Positions 10,101 to 17,723 of a stretch of DNA of 64,000 nucleotides are shown here, one piece after another. The stretch lies in assembly GCA_902801465.1 (NCBI GenBank), contig CADCIH010000002.1:62001-126000 (forward strand). The letters run 5' to 3'. Under the pieces are notes generated by a model. That model worked only from the letters and a program-made list of their open reading frames with translations. It did not search any database and had not been told where the DNA came from. The translations under genes were made by a program, and so were the position numbers. The stretch is from an uncultured Bacteroidia bacterium. GTDB lineage: Bacteria; Bacteroidota; Bacteroidia; Bacteroidales; F082. Position 1 is the stretch's first letter; every line of letters begins with the position of its first letter.

Positions 10101-10722
10101 TGTCATATTGGCCGAAGCTCACTTCCACCTCGATGTCGTTGAAAACACGGATGAGGTTGTTGACAGCGTCGTATTGAACGGGGTTGATGGTCAGGGCGCC
10201 AATCTGGATGCCACGCATGGTGCCTTGAATGTTGAACATCGCAATGGGACGCTCCACAAAACCGGCGGTGGTGTATGCCTTGGCGTTATAGTCAAAAGGT
10301 ACGTCCTCAGGGTTCTGGTCCTTGAGAAGAGGAGTCTGCTGAGGATAGAGGTTGTGAATGCCATAGTCGGCAAGGTTGTAAATTGTGGTGCTGTAATTCT
10401 TCACCTCGACACTGACATTGCTGACGCCAAAAGGCACTGCAATCAGTTTGTTGGCGGCAGGAACGGTAGGATCACCGATGTTGCCTGCGGGATACGTGCC
10501 GTCCATCGTGATGTTGGAAAACACGCCTCTCTCGGTGGCGACTTCAGTGGCATCGATACCACTGAATGAGAAGGTGGCTGTGAAGCCTTCGTCAGAAGTG
10601 TTGAGGCACTGCTGTGCGCTCCTGGCACCGTTCAGGTCGATGCGGGCCTGGCCCATCACCTGGGTGCTGAACAACATTCCAATCAGGAGGAATGCCGAGA
10701 AAAGTAAGCTCGTTCTTTTCAT
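7123..10722 (-). CDS. Secreted Lys-gingipain (Kgp)-like C25 cysteine protease with T9SS tail
   Basis: 1,199 aa with signal peptide ending near VMGQ. The catalytic region differs from the two downstream C25 proteins and follows the Kgp pattern: ANYTAHGS (His448), AMGNCCQAAD (Cys480/481; by Kgp analogy the second is the nucleophile), then AYAYIGSCPSTYW, AYHTLGDGS and GSYVGISKDGVLYG, which also occur in Kgp. After the protease come an Ig-like domain (AYITVDTYAMSAEQANYGET), the jelly-roll adhesin-like module, an FN3-like domain and a T9SS type A sorting domain (ISVYPNPAKN ... EKIVVE). Lys-X preference is inferred from similarity. It leads a likely two-gene unit with the next C25 gene and has a TATTTTTG promoter box about 75 bases upstream. 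Confidence 0.93.
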   Translation of the reverse strand: MKRTSLLFSAFLLIGMLFSTQVMGQARIDLNGARSAQQCLNTSDEGFTATFSFSGIDATEVATERGVFSNITMDGTYPAGNIGDPTVPAANKLIAVPFGVSNVSVEVKNYSTTIYNLADYGIHNLYPQQTPLLKDQNPEDVPFDYNAKAYTTAGFVERPIAMFNIQGTMRGIQIGALTINPVQYDAVNNLIRVFNDIEVEVSFGQYDKTAAYEEFARTFNPYWAGVYKSMFNERQLRDVYADHPDLWQNPVKMLVITNRAFESTIQEWVNWKTEKGFYVDVNYTDQIGTNAAAIKSFIQQKYAEDAPTFLMIMGDRNMVPESGTGSATNCVTDLLYSSVDGDMFSDMYHSRFPAENESQMLAMLNKALEYEQYTMPDPSYLSKVLLIAGEDSSGWGVQVGRPTIWYATNYYYNTDHGYTEVNEFSHGTYTNCYSYLSSGVGFANYTAHGSQTSWAGPTFNVSDVNTLTNEHKYFLAMGNCCQAADWGYSSTCFGEAMVRAENKGAYAYIGSCPSTYWKNDYYFGVGATNRADGTMPSYEETTMGFYDAMWTDDAYNCVTSMMFIGNLASNAAEELGYEIHISNLYDWQAYHTLGDGSILPFRVQPTANDVSHLPTLPIGMDFYTVSAAPGSYVGISKDGVLYGAGMIDESGTTDIAIEPITNSGDVKIVVTHPQHEPYIATVPAAAMTGAYITVDTYAMSAEQANYGETIDMSIDLKNVGADASNALTMTLTTDNDFVEILAGESTTTSLNPDEIITIEGFQFAVAENVPDKTKAQFFLDITDGTDTWQSKFNITLHAPVVTLSNLLDNNSSLEFNFTNDGTAPFYGGTLNLYSSSNALTFAESTFNFDDTVEPGESYAINAAYTIDESVPVGTTFEVAYEFISGLQIAQGTFVVSYGAIIEDFESGQFGEGWTFSPQYPWTIVAEGRSGYCAKSAGAGMTNTDSYCVLTVDVLAAGNLTFWYKVSSENNYDKLHFFMDNQELGTWSGEVAWTEFSQYVTPGNHTFKWSYTKDYSVNSGSDCAWIDDIKFPPVDVISFLSPVADLEATLTGMHVNLTWTGTTEADDYLITRNGEEVATVTETAYTEYVDEGVHKYSVFAQKESAMSQPVSVIVMVEYDATGEANETIISVYPNPAKNMLNIVAGDSNFEYSLINGMGQEIVKGTAQGIQQINVSNMAKGVYFLRLTAGTQTSIEKIVVE

Positions 10723-10797
10723 CTGTTTTTGTTTTGAATTTTTGTTATTTGTTTGATTATCAATTAATTAAATAATTTTTGCTTTTAAAAACGGCTT

Positions 10798-10805
10798 CAA
10801 AAATA
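10798..10805 (-). promoter_or_regulatory. Promoter -7 box for the Kgp-like gene
   Basis: Minus-strand TATTTTTG, matching TAnnTTTG, 75 bases before the ATG. The leader between them is AT-rich with no clear structure. Confidence 0.6.
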
Positions 10806-10874
10806 CAAAAAAATCCCTATCCTGCGTTATTTTTTATTATTATTTAATAATTTTTAACTTTTTTAACTTTCCGT

Positions 10875-12470
10875 TTATCTCAGCGCATTCTTGTACGCCC
10901 TGTCGCTCCCCACGACCTCCATCGCCTTCTTGATGGTTGGATCTTCGGTCAAGGTGACTTCGTAATACTGTTGCATCTCCCATACGTTTCTGGCAATAAG
11001 GGCCTTGATTTGAAGTTTGATGTACTTCTCGGAGCGTTGATACTCCTCGTCGTTCCAAGTCACTTTTTCCTTTTCTGCCACGGCTTTCACCTCCTCCATC
11101 ATTGCGTCGGTGATTTGAAAGTCTTTGTTGAAGTGGCTGAATTCGGGGTATTGTTTCTTGAGGTTCTCGCGGTTGGCCATGGCGTAATCGACGGTGTATT
11201 TGTTGAACACGCCTTTGCGCACCAGGTTGGTGTAGAGCTTGCTGTTGAAGCTGGTGTCGATGGGCATGAAGATGTCGGGCATGATGCCGCCTCCGCCGTA
11301 CACCACACGTCCGTTGTCGGTCTTGTATTTGAGCGAGTCGGGGAAATGGATGCTGTCGGCGTGGAAATACTCGCCGTGTTCCAGGCGTTTGGTCATCTCT
11401 TTGTAGTACTCTTCAGTGCCCTCTTCGTATGGCCGCTGGATGCATCGTCCGGTAGGGGTGTGGTAGCGTGCGGTGGTCAGACGGATCACGGCGCCGTCGG
11501 GAAGGTTGAAGGGACGTTGCACCAGTCCCTTGCCAAACGAGCGGCGACCGATGATCACGCCACGGTCGTGGTCCTGGACGGCACCTGAGAGGATCTCGCT
11601 GGCCGAGGCGGAGCCTTCGTCGATGAGCACCACCAGCTTGCCTTCGGTGTAATCGCCGGCATCGGTGCTCTTCCATTCCTGGCGTGGCGAGTGCAGGCCT
11701 TCGGTGTACACGATGAGCTGGTTGGCTTTCAGGAACTGGTCCACCAACTCGATGGCAGTGTTCAGATAGCCGCCTGTGTTGCTTCTGAGGTCAAGGATGA
11801 GGGATTTCATGCCGCGCTTCTTCAAGTCGGCCAAGGCGTTCTTGAATTCTTTGGTGGACTCTTGCGCAAAACGGTCGAGTTTGATGTAGCCCACGTTCTT
11901 CTCCATCATGAAAAAGGCGTTGATGCTGTTCAACGGGATCTTGTCGCGGATGATCTCGAAGTCCATCAGCTCTGGGTCGTTGCCGCGTTTCACGGTGACA
12001 GTCACCTTGGTGCCTTTCTTGCCGCGCAGGTGTTTTTGAACCCATTCGTTGTCGATCTTCTTCCCGACGGCGTCTTCACCGTCGATCTTCACGAACTTGT
12101 CGCCGGCCATGATGCCCACCCGTTCCGAAGGTCCCCCGGCTGTGGGTCCGATGACGGTGATGGTGTCGCGGACCAACTGGAAGGTCACGCCGATGCCCTC
12201 GAAACTGCCCACCAATTGCTCATTGGCCTTCTCCACGTCCTTCTTCGAGATGTAAGCCGAATGCGGGTCGAGTTCCTTCAAGGCCGCGATGATGGCATCC
12301 TCAGTCACCTTGTCGAGATTGACAGTGTCAGTGTAAAAATTCTCAATCAGATAAAGTGTCGTCCCCAACTTTTGGGCATTCATCTGAGTCTTATTCTGTC
12401 CATTAATATTATTTGGTACACAATAAAAAAATAATATTAATATTACTAAAAACGGCTTAAACAATCTCAT
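10875..12470 (-). CDS. S41 carboxy-terminal processing protease (CtpA/Prc family)
   Basis: 531 aa with an N-terminal signal or anchor (about residues 1-24). A PDZ domain spans about 85-170 (GSFEGIGVTF, AGDKFVKIDGE). The S41 catalytic domain holds GSASASEI with Ser289, and SFGKGLVQ with Lys314 and Gln318; the 25-residue Ser-Lys spacing equals that in E. coli Prc (S430/K455). The family cleaves proteins from the C-terminus in the periplasm. Its start lies directly next to a heptanucleotide repeat array, and no TAnnTTTG box is visible upstream, so it is probably transcribed with the sua5/glycosyltransferase genes. Confidence 0.93.
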   Translation of the reverse strand: MRLFKPFLVILILFFYCVPNNINGQNKTQMNAQKLGTTLYLIENFYTDTVNLDKVTEDAIIAALKELDPHSAYISKKDVEKANEQLVGSFEGIGVTFQLVRDTITVIGPTAGGPSERVGIMAGDKFVKIDGEDAVGKKIDNEWVQKHLRGKKGTKVTVTVKRGNDPELMDFEIIRDKIPLNSINAFFMMEKNVGYIKLDRFAQESTKEFKNALADLKKRGMKSLILDLRSNTGGYLNTAIELVDQFLKANQLIVYTEGLHSPRQEWKSTDAGDYTEGKLVVLIDEGSASASEILSGAVQDHDRGVIIGRRSFGKGLVQRPFNLPDGAVIRLTTARYHTPTGRCIQRPYEEGTEEYYKEMTKRLEHGEYFHADSIHFPDSLKYKTDNGRVVYGGGGIMPDIFMPIDTSFNSKLYTNLVRKGVFNKYTVDYAMANRENLKKQYPEFSHFNKDFQITDAMMEEVKAVAEKEKVTWNDEEYQRSEKYIKLQIKALIARNVWEMQQYYEVTLTEDPTIKKAMEVVGSDRAYKNALR

Positions 12471-12483
12471 ATTATTATTAAAC

Positions 12484-12539
12484 TTTTATCTTTTAACTCT
12501 TATCTTTTATCTTTTATCTTTTATCTTTTATCTTTTATC
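12484..12539. repeat. Heptanucleotide tandem repeat (TTTTATC)x8
   Basis: Eight 7-bp units, six of them identical TTTTATC and the others with one or two changes. It fills most of the 77-bp gap between the S41 protease and the Sua5-like gene. It is one of four period-7 families in the window. Confidence 0.95.
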
Positions 12540-12547
12540 TATCTTCC

Positions 12548-13117
12548 CTAGCTTCTCACTATCTCAAACGTATTGTCCTCAAACAGCCTGATGATGGTCG
12601 AACTCTTCGGGCGTTCCATGATGTCATGGTAGAGCTGAACGGTGTAGTCGACGCTCTGTTTCATCTCCTCGGTGATGTCGTTGTAAGTCAAGGGGGATGG
12701 TTGGCCTGAGAGGTTGGCGGAGGTGGAGGTGATGGGTTTGCCGAGGCGACGGATGACTTCTTTGCAGAAGTCGTGGTTCACCACGCGGATGCACACGCTC
12801 TTGTCGGCCGAGACGTTCCTTGCCAGGTTCTTGCCTTCGGCGTAGATGATGCTCAGGGGTTTTTTGGCGGCTTTGATGAGGTCGCATGCGATGGCGGGGA
12901 CGTTCACGACATAGTCTTGGAGCCGTTCCACCGAGTCGACGAGCACGATGAGGCTCTTATTTTTGGGTCGTTGCTTGGCGATATACACCTTTTCGCAAGC
13001 CCTGCTGCTGGTGGCGTCGCAGCCCACTCCCCAGATGGTGTCGGTGGGGTAGAGGATGGTCTTCCCAGCTTTCAGGAAGGCCACGGTACGTTCAACTTCT
13101 TCTTCAAAGGTAGTCAT
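12548..13117 (-). CDS. L-threonylcarbamoyladenylate synthase (Sua5/YciO/YrdC family)
   Basis: 189 aa. YrdC-type fold with the typical opening (GKTILYPTDTIWGVGCDA), the KRPKNK-like AKQRPKNKSLIVLV segment and TSTSANLSGQPSP near residue 130. It makes threonylcarbamoyl-AMP from threonine, bicarbonate and ATP, the first step of t6A37 tRNA modification. It lacks the extra C-terminal domain of full-length Sua5, as in TsaC-type proteins. The ATG overlaps the stop of the glycosyltransferase gene upstream by ATGA. Confidence 0.92.
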   Translation of the reverse strand: MTTFEEEVERTVAFLKAGKTILYPTDTIWGVGCDATSSRACEKVYIAKQRPKNKSLIVLVDSVERLQDYVVNVPAIACDLIKAAKKPLSIIYAEGKNLARNVSADKSVCIRVVNHDFCKEVIRRLGKPITSTSANLSGQPSPLTYNDITEEMKQSVDYTVQLYHDIMERPKSSTIIRLFEDNTFEIVRS

Positions 13118-14235
13118 GGTATGATGCTTTTATAGATTCTGATTAGGTTTTCGGCGATGGTTTCGTCGGAGAAACGTTGTGTGTAGCTGAGCCCTTTGAC
13201 CATCATCGTCGCACGCCTCTGTTCATCGGAGAGCACTTCGTTGATGCGGGTGGCCAGCTCTTCCTCGTCGTTGGGGTTCACGTAGATGCTGTCGGGCCCG
13301 CCGCTTTCTTCCAGGCAGCTGCCGGTGGCGGCAATCACTGGGATGCCGCTTGTCAGGGCTTCCACCACTGGGATGCCGAAGCCCTCGTAGGTCGAGGGAA
13401 ACACAAACAACATGGCACATTGGTAAAGGGTGGGCAGTTCGGCGCTGGGGAAGTCGGGCAACAGCTTCACTTGATTTTGGAGCCCGTTCTCCGCGATATG
13501 TTTTTGCAATTCTTTCAGATAGTCAGTCGTCCTTCCGGCGATCACCAATGGCATGTCGATCTTACCTGCCTTCAGCGCCTTCATGATGAGCATCTGGTTC
13601 TTGCGTGGCTCGAAGGCGCCCACGTTGAGCATGAACCGCTCAGGCAGGCCGTATTTTTCCCTGAGGCTCTTTTTCTGTGTCTCGTTGGCAAGTTTCTTGA
13701 ACCCTGGGCTGCAGCCTTGATAGACCACCTCGATCTTCAACTCGGGGGTGTCGGTCAGCTCCAGCAGGTCTTGCTTGGTGTGTTCGCTCACGGCGATGAC
13801 CTTATCGGCCACCTTACAGCTGCGCAGGTATTTCTTTCGGTACAGTCTCCTGTCGATCTCGGGGAAGAGCTCGGGCTTTTTGATGAAGAGCAGGTCGTGC
13901 ATGGTGACCACGGTGTGTATCTTGTGTCTCTCGATGTCGTAAGGCAACTCGTGGCTGAGGCCGTGATACACGTCGAGCCCTAGGCTCTCGGCTTTGGAGG
14001 CGATTCTGTAGGTCCTCCAAAAGTCCTGGCCCAGCTTTCCGAGGGGGAGGCTGGGGAGATGCAGATGGACGTTGGAGGCGAGGAGGGTCCTGTCGCGCTG
14101 CTCAGCGATGGGGGTGAACAGGTGGTATTCGTTTTCCGGAGCCAATGTGGTCAGGATACGGATGGCCTCACGGCTATAGGTGCCTAAGCCACGTTGGTTG
14201 GTGAAATACCGTTTTGCGTCGAATCCTATCTTCAT
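13114..14235 (-). CDS. Glycosyltransferase family 4 (GT-B)
   Basis: 373 aa. I start at MKIGFDAKRYFTNQRGLGTY because the frame upstream has no protein-like sequence and this ATG makes an ATGA overlap with the GT2 gene before it. GT4 features are the glycine-rich start, VGAFEPRKNQ (donor-domain loop), and the E-x7-E motif in STYEGFGIPVVEAL followed by SGIPVIAATGSCLEE. It transfers a nucleotide-activated sugar, probably to lipopolysaccharide or another surface glycan; the exact acceptor is unknown. It is flanked by GT2 and sua5 genes in an overlapping cluster. Confidence 0.9.
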   Translation of the reverse strand: MKIGFDAKRYFTNQRGLGTYSREAIRILTTLAPENEYHLFTPIAEQRDRTLLASNVHLHLPSLPLGKLGQDFWRTYRIASKAESLGLDVYHGLSHELPYDIERHKIHTVVTMHDLLFIKKPELFPEIDRRLYRKKYLRSCKVADKVIAVSEHTKQDLLELTDTPELKIEVVYQGCSPGFKKLANETQKKSLREKYGLPERFMLNVGAFEPRKNQMLIMKALKAGKIDMPLVIAGRTTDYLKELQKHIAENGLQNQVKLLPDFPSAELPTLYQCAMLFVFPSTYEGFGIPVVEALTSGIPVIAATGSCLEESGGPDSIYVNPNDEEELATRINEVLSDEQRRATMMVKGLSYTQRFSDETIAENLIRIYKSIIP

Positions 14236-15083
14236 TTTCCGGTGATGACGGTTTTGATGGTTTTGACTTTTCCCAGGAAACGTCCCCAAGGGGTGGTGTC
14301 GACCTCGGGTAGCTTGGGGTTGAACGTTTCTCCGATGCGGAGGTAGCCTTGCATGAACTGTTTGGCAGAGATGCCCCATTTCAGCAGGAAGGTACGACGG
14401 CCAGGGTTCTTCTTCACGCGGCCTGTCGATTTGCATCCGAAGTGATACACCAGGCTGCTGCCCACACCCCTGAAGTGTCTCACGCCGCATTCCCACAACT
14501 TGCGTGAGAGGTCGGGGTCGGAGTACATGCCGGGACTGAACTCGATGCTCATGCCGCCCACCTTGTCCCAAAGGGCCAAGGGCAGCAGCACCGGAGGCCA
14601 GGTGCTGCCCGACCAGTCCTCGCGGACCAGGTCGGGGGCGGCCTTCAGGAGTTCTTCCTCCTTGAAACTTTCCAGACTGTCGCCATAATCGGCAATCACG
14701 CAGCAGGGGTTGTCGCCCCGTGGCTCGATCATGGTGGCTGAGAGCATGAACTCATCTGTGTTGGCCTGCTCGATGGCTTCGCTCAAGCGGATGTCCCAGC
14801 CAGGCAGGAAAACCATGTCGTCGTTGGCATAGACGACATATCGGTTCTTGATCAGTGAGCGGCAGGCGTTCAGTCCGTAGCAGATGCCAATGTTTTCCTT
14901 GGAGGCGACGTATTGGATGTCGGGTTGTTGTGAGACCCAATCCAAGGTGCCGTCGGCCCCCTCGTTGACCATGACGACCAGCTGGTGCTCAGCGTCGGAG
15001 TGCTTGCGCAGACTCTCGATACACAACTTGAGGTAGGGCAGGTTGTTCCAGGTGGGGATTAATATGGAGAAACGCTGGGTCAT
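14232..15083 (-). CDS. Glycosyltransferase family 2 (GT-A)
   Basis: 283 aa from MTQRFSILIPTWNNLPYLKLC; a second possible ATG nine bases upstream (15092) would add MSV. The chosen start gives the same ATGA overlap with the upstream FKBP gene that is used by the next two genes. GT-A fold: ILIPTWN near the N-terminus, KENIGICYGLNAC and the metal-binding YANDDMVF. Its substrate cannot be told from sequence; with the adjacent GT4 gene it probably acts in cell-surface glycan synthesis. Confidence 0.88.
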   Translation of the reverse strand: MTQRFSILIPTWNNLPYLKLCIESLRKHSDAEHQLVVMVNEGADGTLDWVSQQPDIQYVASKENIGICYGLNACRSLIKNRYVVYANDDMVFLPGWDIRLSEAIEQANTDEFMLSATMIEPRGDNPCCVIADYGDSLESFKEEELLKAAPDLVREDWSGSTWPPVLLPLALWDKVGGMSIEFSPGMYSDPDLSRKLWECGVRHFRGVGSSLVYHFGCKSTGRVKKNPGRRTFLLKWGISAKQFMQGYLRIGETFNPKLPEVDTTPWGRFLGKVKTIKTVITGK

Positions 15084-15589
15084 GACTGACATCCACTGCA
15101 GCTCTCGCAGCTTCCGCCGCAGCTGTCGCTGAAGTCGTCGTCGGTGGTCTCACGGACATCGAGGATCTCGCCGCTGAAGCAGAGGTGGACACCGGCAAGG
15201 TCGTGGTTGAAGTCCATCTTGACATGCTGGTCGCCGATCTCGCGGACCACTGCGGCCATCGGACCTTGTTGGGTCTGCATGACCAACTGGGCGCCGACTT
15301 TCACCATCTCGTGCAACACGCCGTTCTGCATGAAGATCTCCTTGTCGAGGTCCAATATATTGCGTTCGTCACGCACGCCATAACCTTCCTCGGGAGTCAG
15401 GTAGAAGCAGTAATGGTCGCCAGGCTCCTTGCCCAATAGGTTCTGTTCGAACTTGGGAAGCACCTGCTGCATGCCACAGATGAAGGTAAAGGGCTGTTCT
15501 TTGGTAGCCTCTTGGATGATACGTCCGTTTTCGTCTTTCTCGCGTAGGACGTAAGTCATCGTCACTACAGTCTGATCTTGAATCTTCAT
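15080..15589 (-). CDS. FKBP-type peptidyl-prolyl isomerase, SlyD-like
   Basis: 169 aa. Starts VVTMTYVLREKDENGRIIQEA and has FICGMQQVLPKFEQNLLGKEPGD and LTPEEGYG, the core of SlyD-type FKBP with the IF chaperone insert (about residues 75-125). The tail contains a short cysteine cluster (DSCGGSCESCSGCQS, five Cys in 15 residues), comparable to the metal-binding tail of SlyD though without the histidine run. It is expected to be a cytoplasmic prolyl isomerase/chaperone with possible nickel or zinc binding (inferred). Its stop overlaps the next gene's ATG. Confidence 0.92.
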   Translation of the reverse strand: MKIQDQTVVTMTYVLREKDENGRIIQEATKEQPFTFICGMQQVLPKFEQNLLGKEPGDHYCFYLTPEEGYGVRDERNILDLDKEIFMQNGVLHEMVKVGAQLVMQTQQGPMAAVVREIGDQHVKMDFNHDLAGVHLCFSGEILDVRETTDDDFSDSCGGSCESCSGCQS

Positions 15590-15624
15590 AACTTTATTTT
15601 TAATATTTGTATTAGTTTAATAGT

Positions 15625-15673
15625 TTTCCGTTCTCCGTTTTCCGTTTTCCGTTCTCCGTTCTCCGTTTTCCGT
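15625..15673. repeat. Heptanucleotide tandem repeat (TTTCCGT/TCTCCGT)x7
   Basis: Seven 7-bp units alternating TTTCCGT and TCTCCGT, in the gap between the FKBP start and the VWA gene stop. The same unit recurs inside valS and in the leader at 29811. Confidence 0.95.
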
Positions 15674-15676
15674 TTT

Positions 15677-17641
15677 TCAATCCGTTCCAAACATTTTTCG
15701 CAACAACCAATCAATGGCGGCGAGGGCGATTGCCACAATCAGGAGCCATCTGGTGTGAATCAGGTCGTCGAAGCGGGTCTCGTGATGTTCCACTGAGGTG
15801 ATGCGAGGGTCGTTTCGAAGGCCTTCGAGCAGTTGTGGCAGTTGATCCACCGTGTAGCAACTGCCGTGGGTAGTCGTTGAGAGGTTGCGGAGCATCGCCA
15901 TGTCGGCGGTCAGTTGTTGAGCTTCTATGCCGAGGGCCACTACCGTGAATGAGCCCGAAGCGGAAAGCGTGCGTCCATTCATGTCGATCTGTGCCCGGTA
16001 GGTATAGACGCCTTCGGGCAACGCGCCAGCATTGAGCTCATAGTCATGTTCCCTCTTGGCGAACACATATTCGTAGGTCTCCCCGGTCTTTTTGTTGACA
16101 ATCTGTATATTGATATCGGGCTCGGTGATCAGCTCATTGCTCGGGTTGCGTACCTCGGCGCTGAGCACCACCCTTTCGTTGGTGAAGTATTCCTCTTTGG
16201 CGAAGACCGACAGGCCGTCGTCGGCGTTCAGCATCAGGTATTTCAAGGTCTTGGAGAAGAGCTCGTCAAACACAGCGCTGTTCTTCTCCTGATAGTAGTT
16301 GTAGAGCCTCCAGCGCCACACGTTAGTGCCGAACAGGAAGGCCATCTTGCGGTCGCCTTTGACGAAGGTCATCAGGGGTTGGCCCGACTTCACGCCAAGC
16401 ACCTCTTGCAGCAGAAGGTCATCGTGACCCAGCAGCGGCTCGATCTCCAGATACGGCATGGCCAGGGGAGGGAACTTGCCCACCTTCTCACGCAGCTGGT
16501 CGCCCAGCGTGAAAGTGCCGAAAGCGGTGTTGACGACGGCTTTCACGTCGAGCAGCGTCCCGGCCGACATACGATGGAGGCGGATGGCTTGCTGGAGCTT
16601 GCCCAGCGCCTCTATCTCGGTGGCGTCGCCCACGACCACCAGCATGGGGATCTTCTTGTTGTGCTCCAGTTGGTTGAACAAGGCGTCCATGTCGGTCCGT
16701 CTCGAAGGTGCCTGATGCAATAGCAGCAGCTGGTAGCCTGCCAGGTCGGGTATCTCGTCGTGCCCGAACACGAAGTCCATGACGCAGTCGTCGTTCAAAA
16801 CGCTTTTCAAGGCCCCCAGGTCGGGATGCGGCGCATCGGCGATGCAGAGCACCTTGAACTGTTGATCCTGCACTTCCACGAAGATACGCTTCACGTTGTT
16901 GATCCGTTGCGTCTCTTCCGGGAGGCCGCCGACCTCTATGTCGATTTGGCGCACGCCCTTGGTGTCGGCTTCAAGCATGAAATCGACTTCTTTGGAGTAG
17001 CGGTTGGTGTTGATACTAAGATCTTGACGCGCCACAACGCGACCATCGACGGATATGCTGAGCGCTGCTTTCTGTCCTGCGCAGTCCACCGCCCCTACGG
17101 TCACCCGAAGGGGGAAGGAAGCACCCAGCGACACCTTTTTGTTATAATGCAGGTCTTTCACCGCCAGGTCGGGGTGTGTCAAGGTATCGCCCAGTACCAC
17201 GGTGTGGATGGGGAACGCCATCTTCCCGACCAACAGCATCGGGTCGAGACCACGGTTGTATATGCCGTCGGTGAACAGCAGCACTGCACCAACATTCCTT
17301 TTATAATAACGACGTTCCACCGAGCGCATCATCGACGAGAGGTCGGTGAGCTGGTCGGCAAAGTCGAGCGTGTCGAACTCGCGCACCTCCTGACCGAAGA
17401 GGTATTCGTGTACCTGAAAGTCTTCCGACAAGGCCTCACGGAATCCGTTCAGCTTGGTTTGATAGTCTTTCTTGAAAAAGCTTGAGTCGCCCCCCAGCAC
17501 TATCGAGGCCGAGTTGTCGTGCGCCAACACCACCACGGACTGTTCCACCACGCTGGAACGGTGGCGGACGTAGGGGTTGATGAGGAGCAACACCAGGATG
17601 CCCAGCACCAGCACGCGCAACACGATATGAACAGCTTTCAT
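15677..17641 (-). CDS. VWA-domain membrane protein, BatA-like, function unknown
   Basis: 654 aa. An N-terminal transmembrane segment (residues ~5-25) is followed by a von Willebrand A-like domain with a MIDAS-type DNSAS motif near residue 42 and LLFTDGIYNRG around 145. The middle part contains Ig-like segments and a glutamine-amidotransferase-like stretch (LLLLHQAPSRRTD). A second hydrophobic segment lies at the C-terminus (LLIVAIALAAIDWLLRKMFG). This arrangement resembles large Bacteroidetes VWA/DUF4159-type proteins often found near aerotolerance operons; no MoxR or Bat partner is visible here. Probably bound to the inner membrane with a periplasmic domain. No specific function is proposed. 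Confidence 0.75.
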   Translation of the reverse strand: MKAVHIVLRVLVLGILVLLLINPYVRHRSSVVEQSVVVLAHDNSASIVLGGDSSFFKKDYQTKLNGFREALSEDFQVHEYLFGQEVREFDTLDFADQLTDLSSMMRSVERRYYKRNVGAVLLFTDGIYNRGLDPMLLVGKMAFPIHTVVLGDTLTHPDLAVKDLHYNKKVSLGASFPLRVTVGAVDCAGQKAALSISVDGRVVARQDLSINTNRYSKEVDFMLEADTKGVRQIDIEVGGLPEETQRINNVKRIFVEVQDQQFKVLCIADAPHPDLGALKSVLNDDCVMDFVFGHDEIPDLAGYQLLLLHQAPSRRTDMDALFNQLEHNKKIPMLVVVGDATEIEALGKLQQAIRLHRMSAGTLLDVKAVVNTAFGTFTLGDQLREKVGKFPPLAMPYLEIEPLLGHDDLLLQEVLGVKSGQPLMTFVKGDRKMAFLFGTNVWRWRLYNYYQEKNSAVFDELFSKTLKYLMLNADDGLSVFAKEEYFTNERVVLSAEVRNPSNELITEPDINIQIVNKKTGETYEYVFAKREHDYELNAGALPEGVYTYRAQIDMNGRTLSASGSFTVVALGIEAQQLTADMAMLRNLSTTTHGSCYTVDQLPQLLEGLRNDPRITSVEHHETRFDDLIHTRWLLIVAIALAAIDWLLRKMFGTD

Positions 17642-17675
17642 CGGCTTGAGGGGTTATTATCTAAAAATAAAGATG

Positions 17676-17683
17676 CAAAAATA
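17676..17683 (-). promoter_or_regulatory. Promoter -7 box for the VWA gene
   Basis: Minus-strand TATTTTTG, 35 bases before the ATG at 17641. It is one half of a divergent pair with the box at 17696. Confidence 0.65.
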
Positions 17684-17695
17684 AGAATTTTTCAG

Positions 17696-17703
17696 TAAAT
17701 TTG
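17696..17703 (+). promoter_or_regulatory. Promoter -7 box for the GT2 gene at 17724
   Basis: TAAATTTG matches TAnnTTTG; the ATG is 20 bases downstream. The minus-strand box is only 12 bases away, so the two -33 regions must overlap. Confidence 0.65.
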
Positions 17704-17723
17704 CACCTATAAATTTGGAAGGA

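Noticed and set aside
14236-14571. 112-codon extension of the GT4 glycosyltransferase
   Set aside because: The extra residues are Arg/His/Pro-rich shadow sequence of the upstream GT2 gene; the ATG at 14235 gives the family N-terminus.
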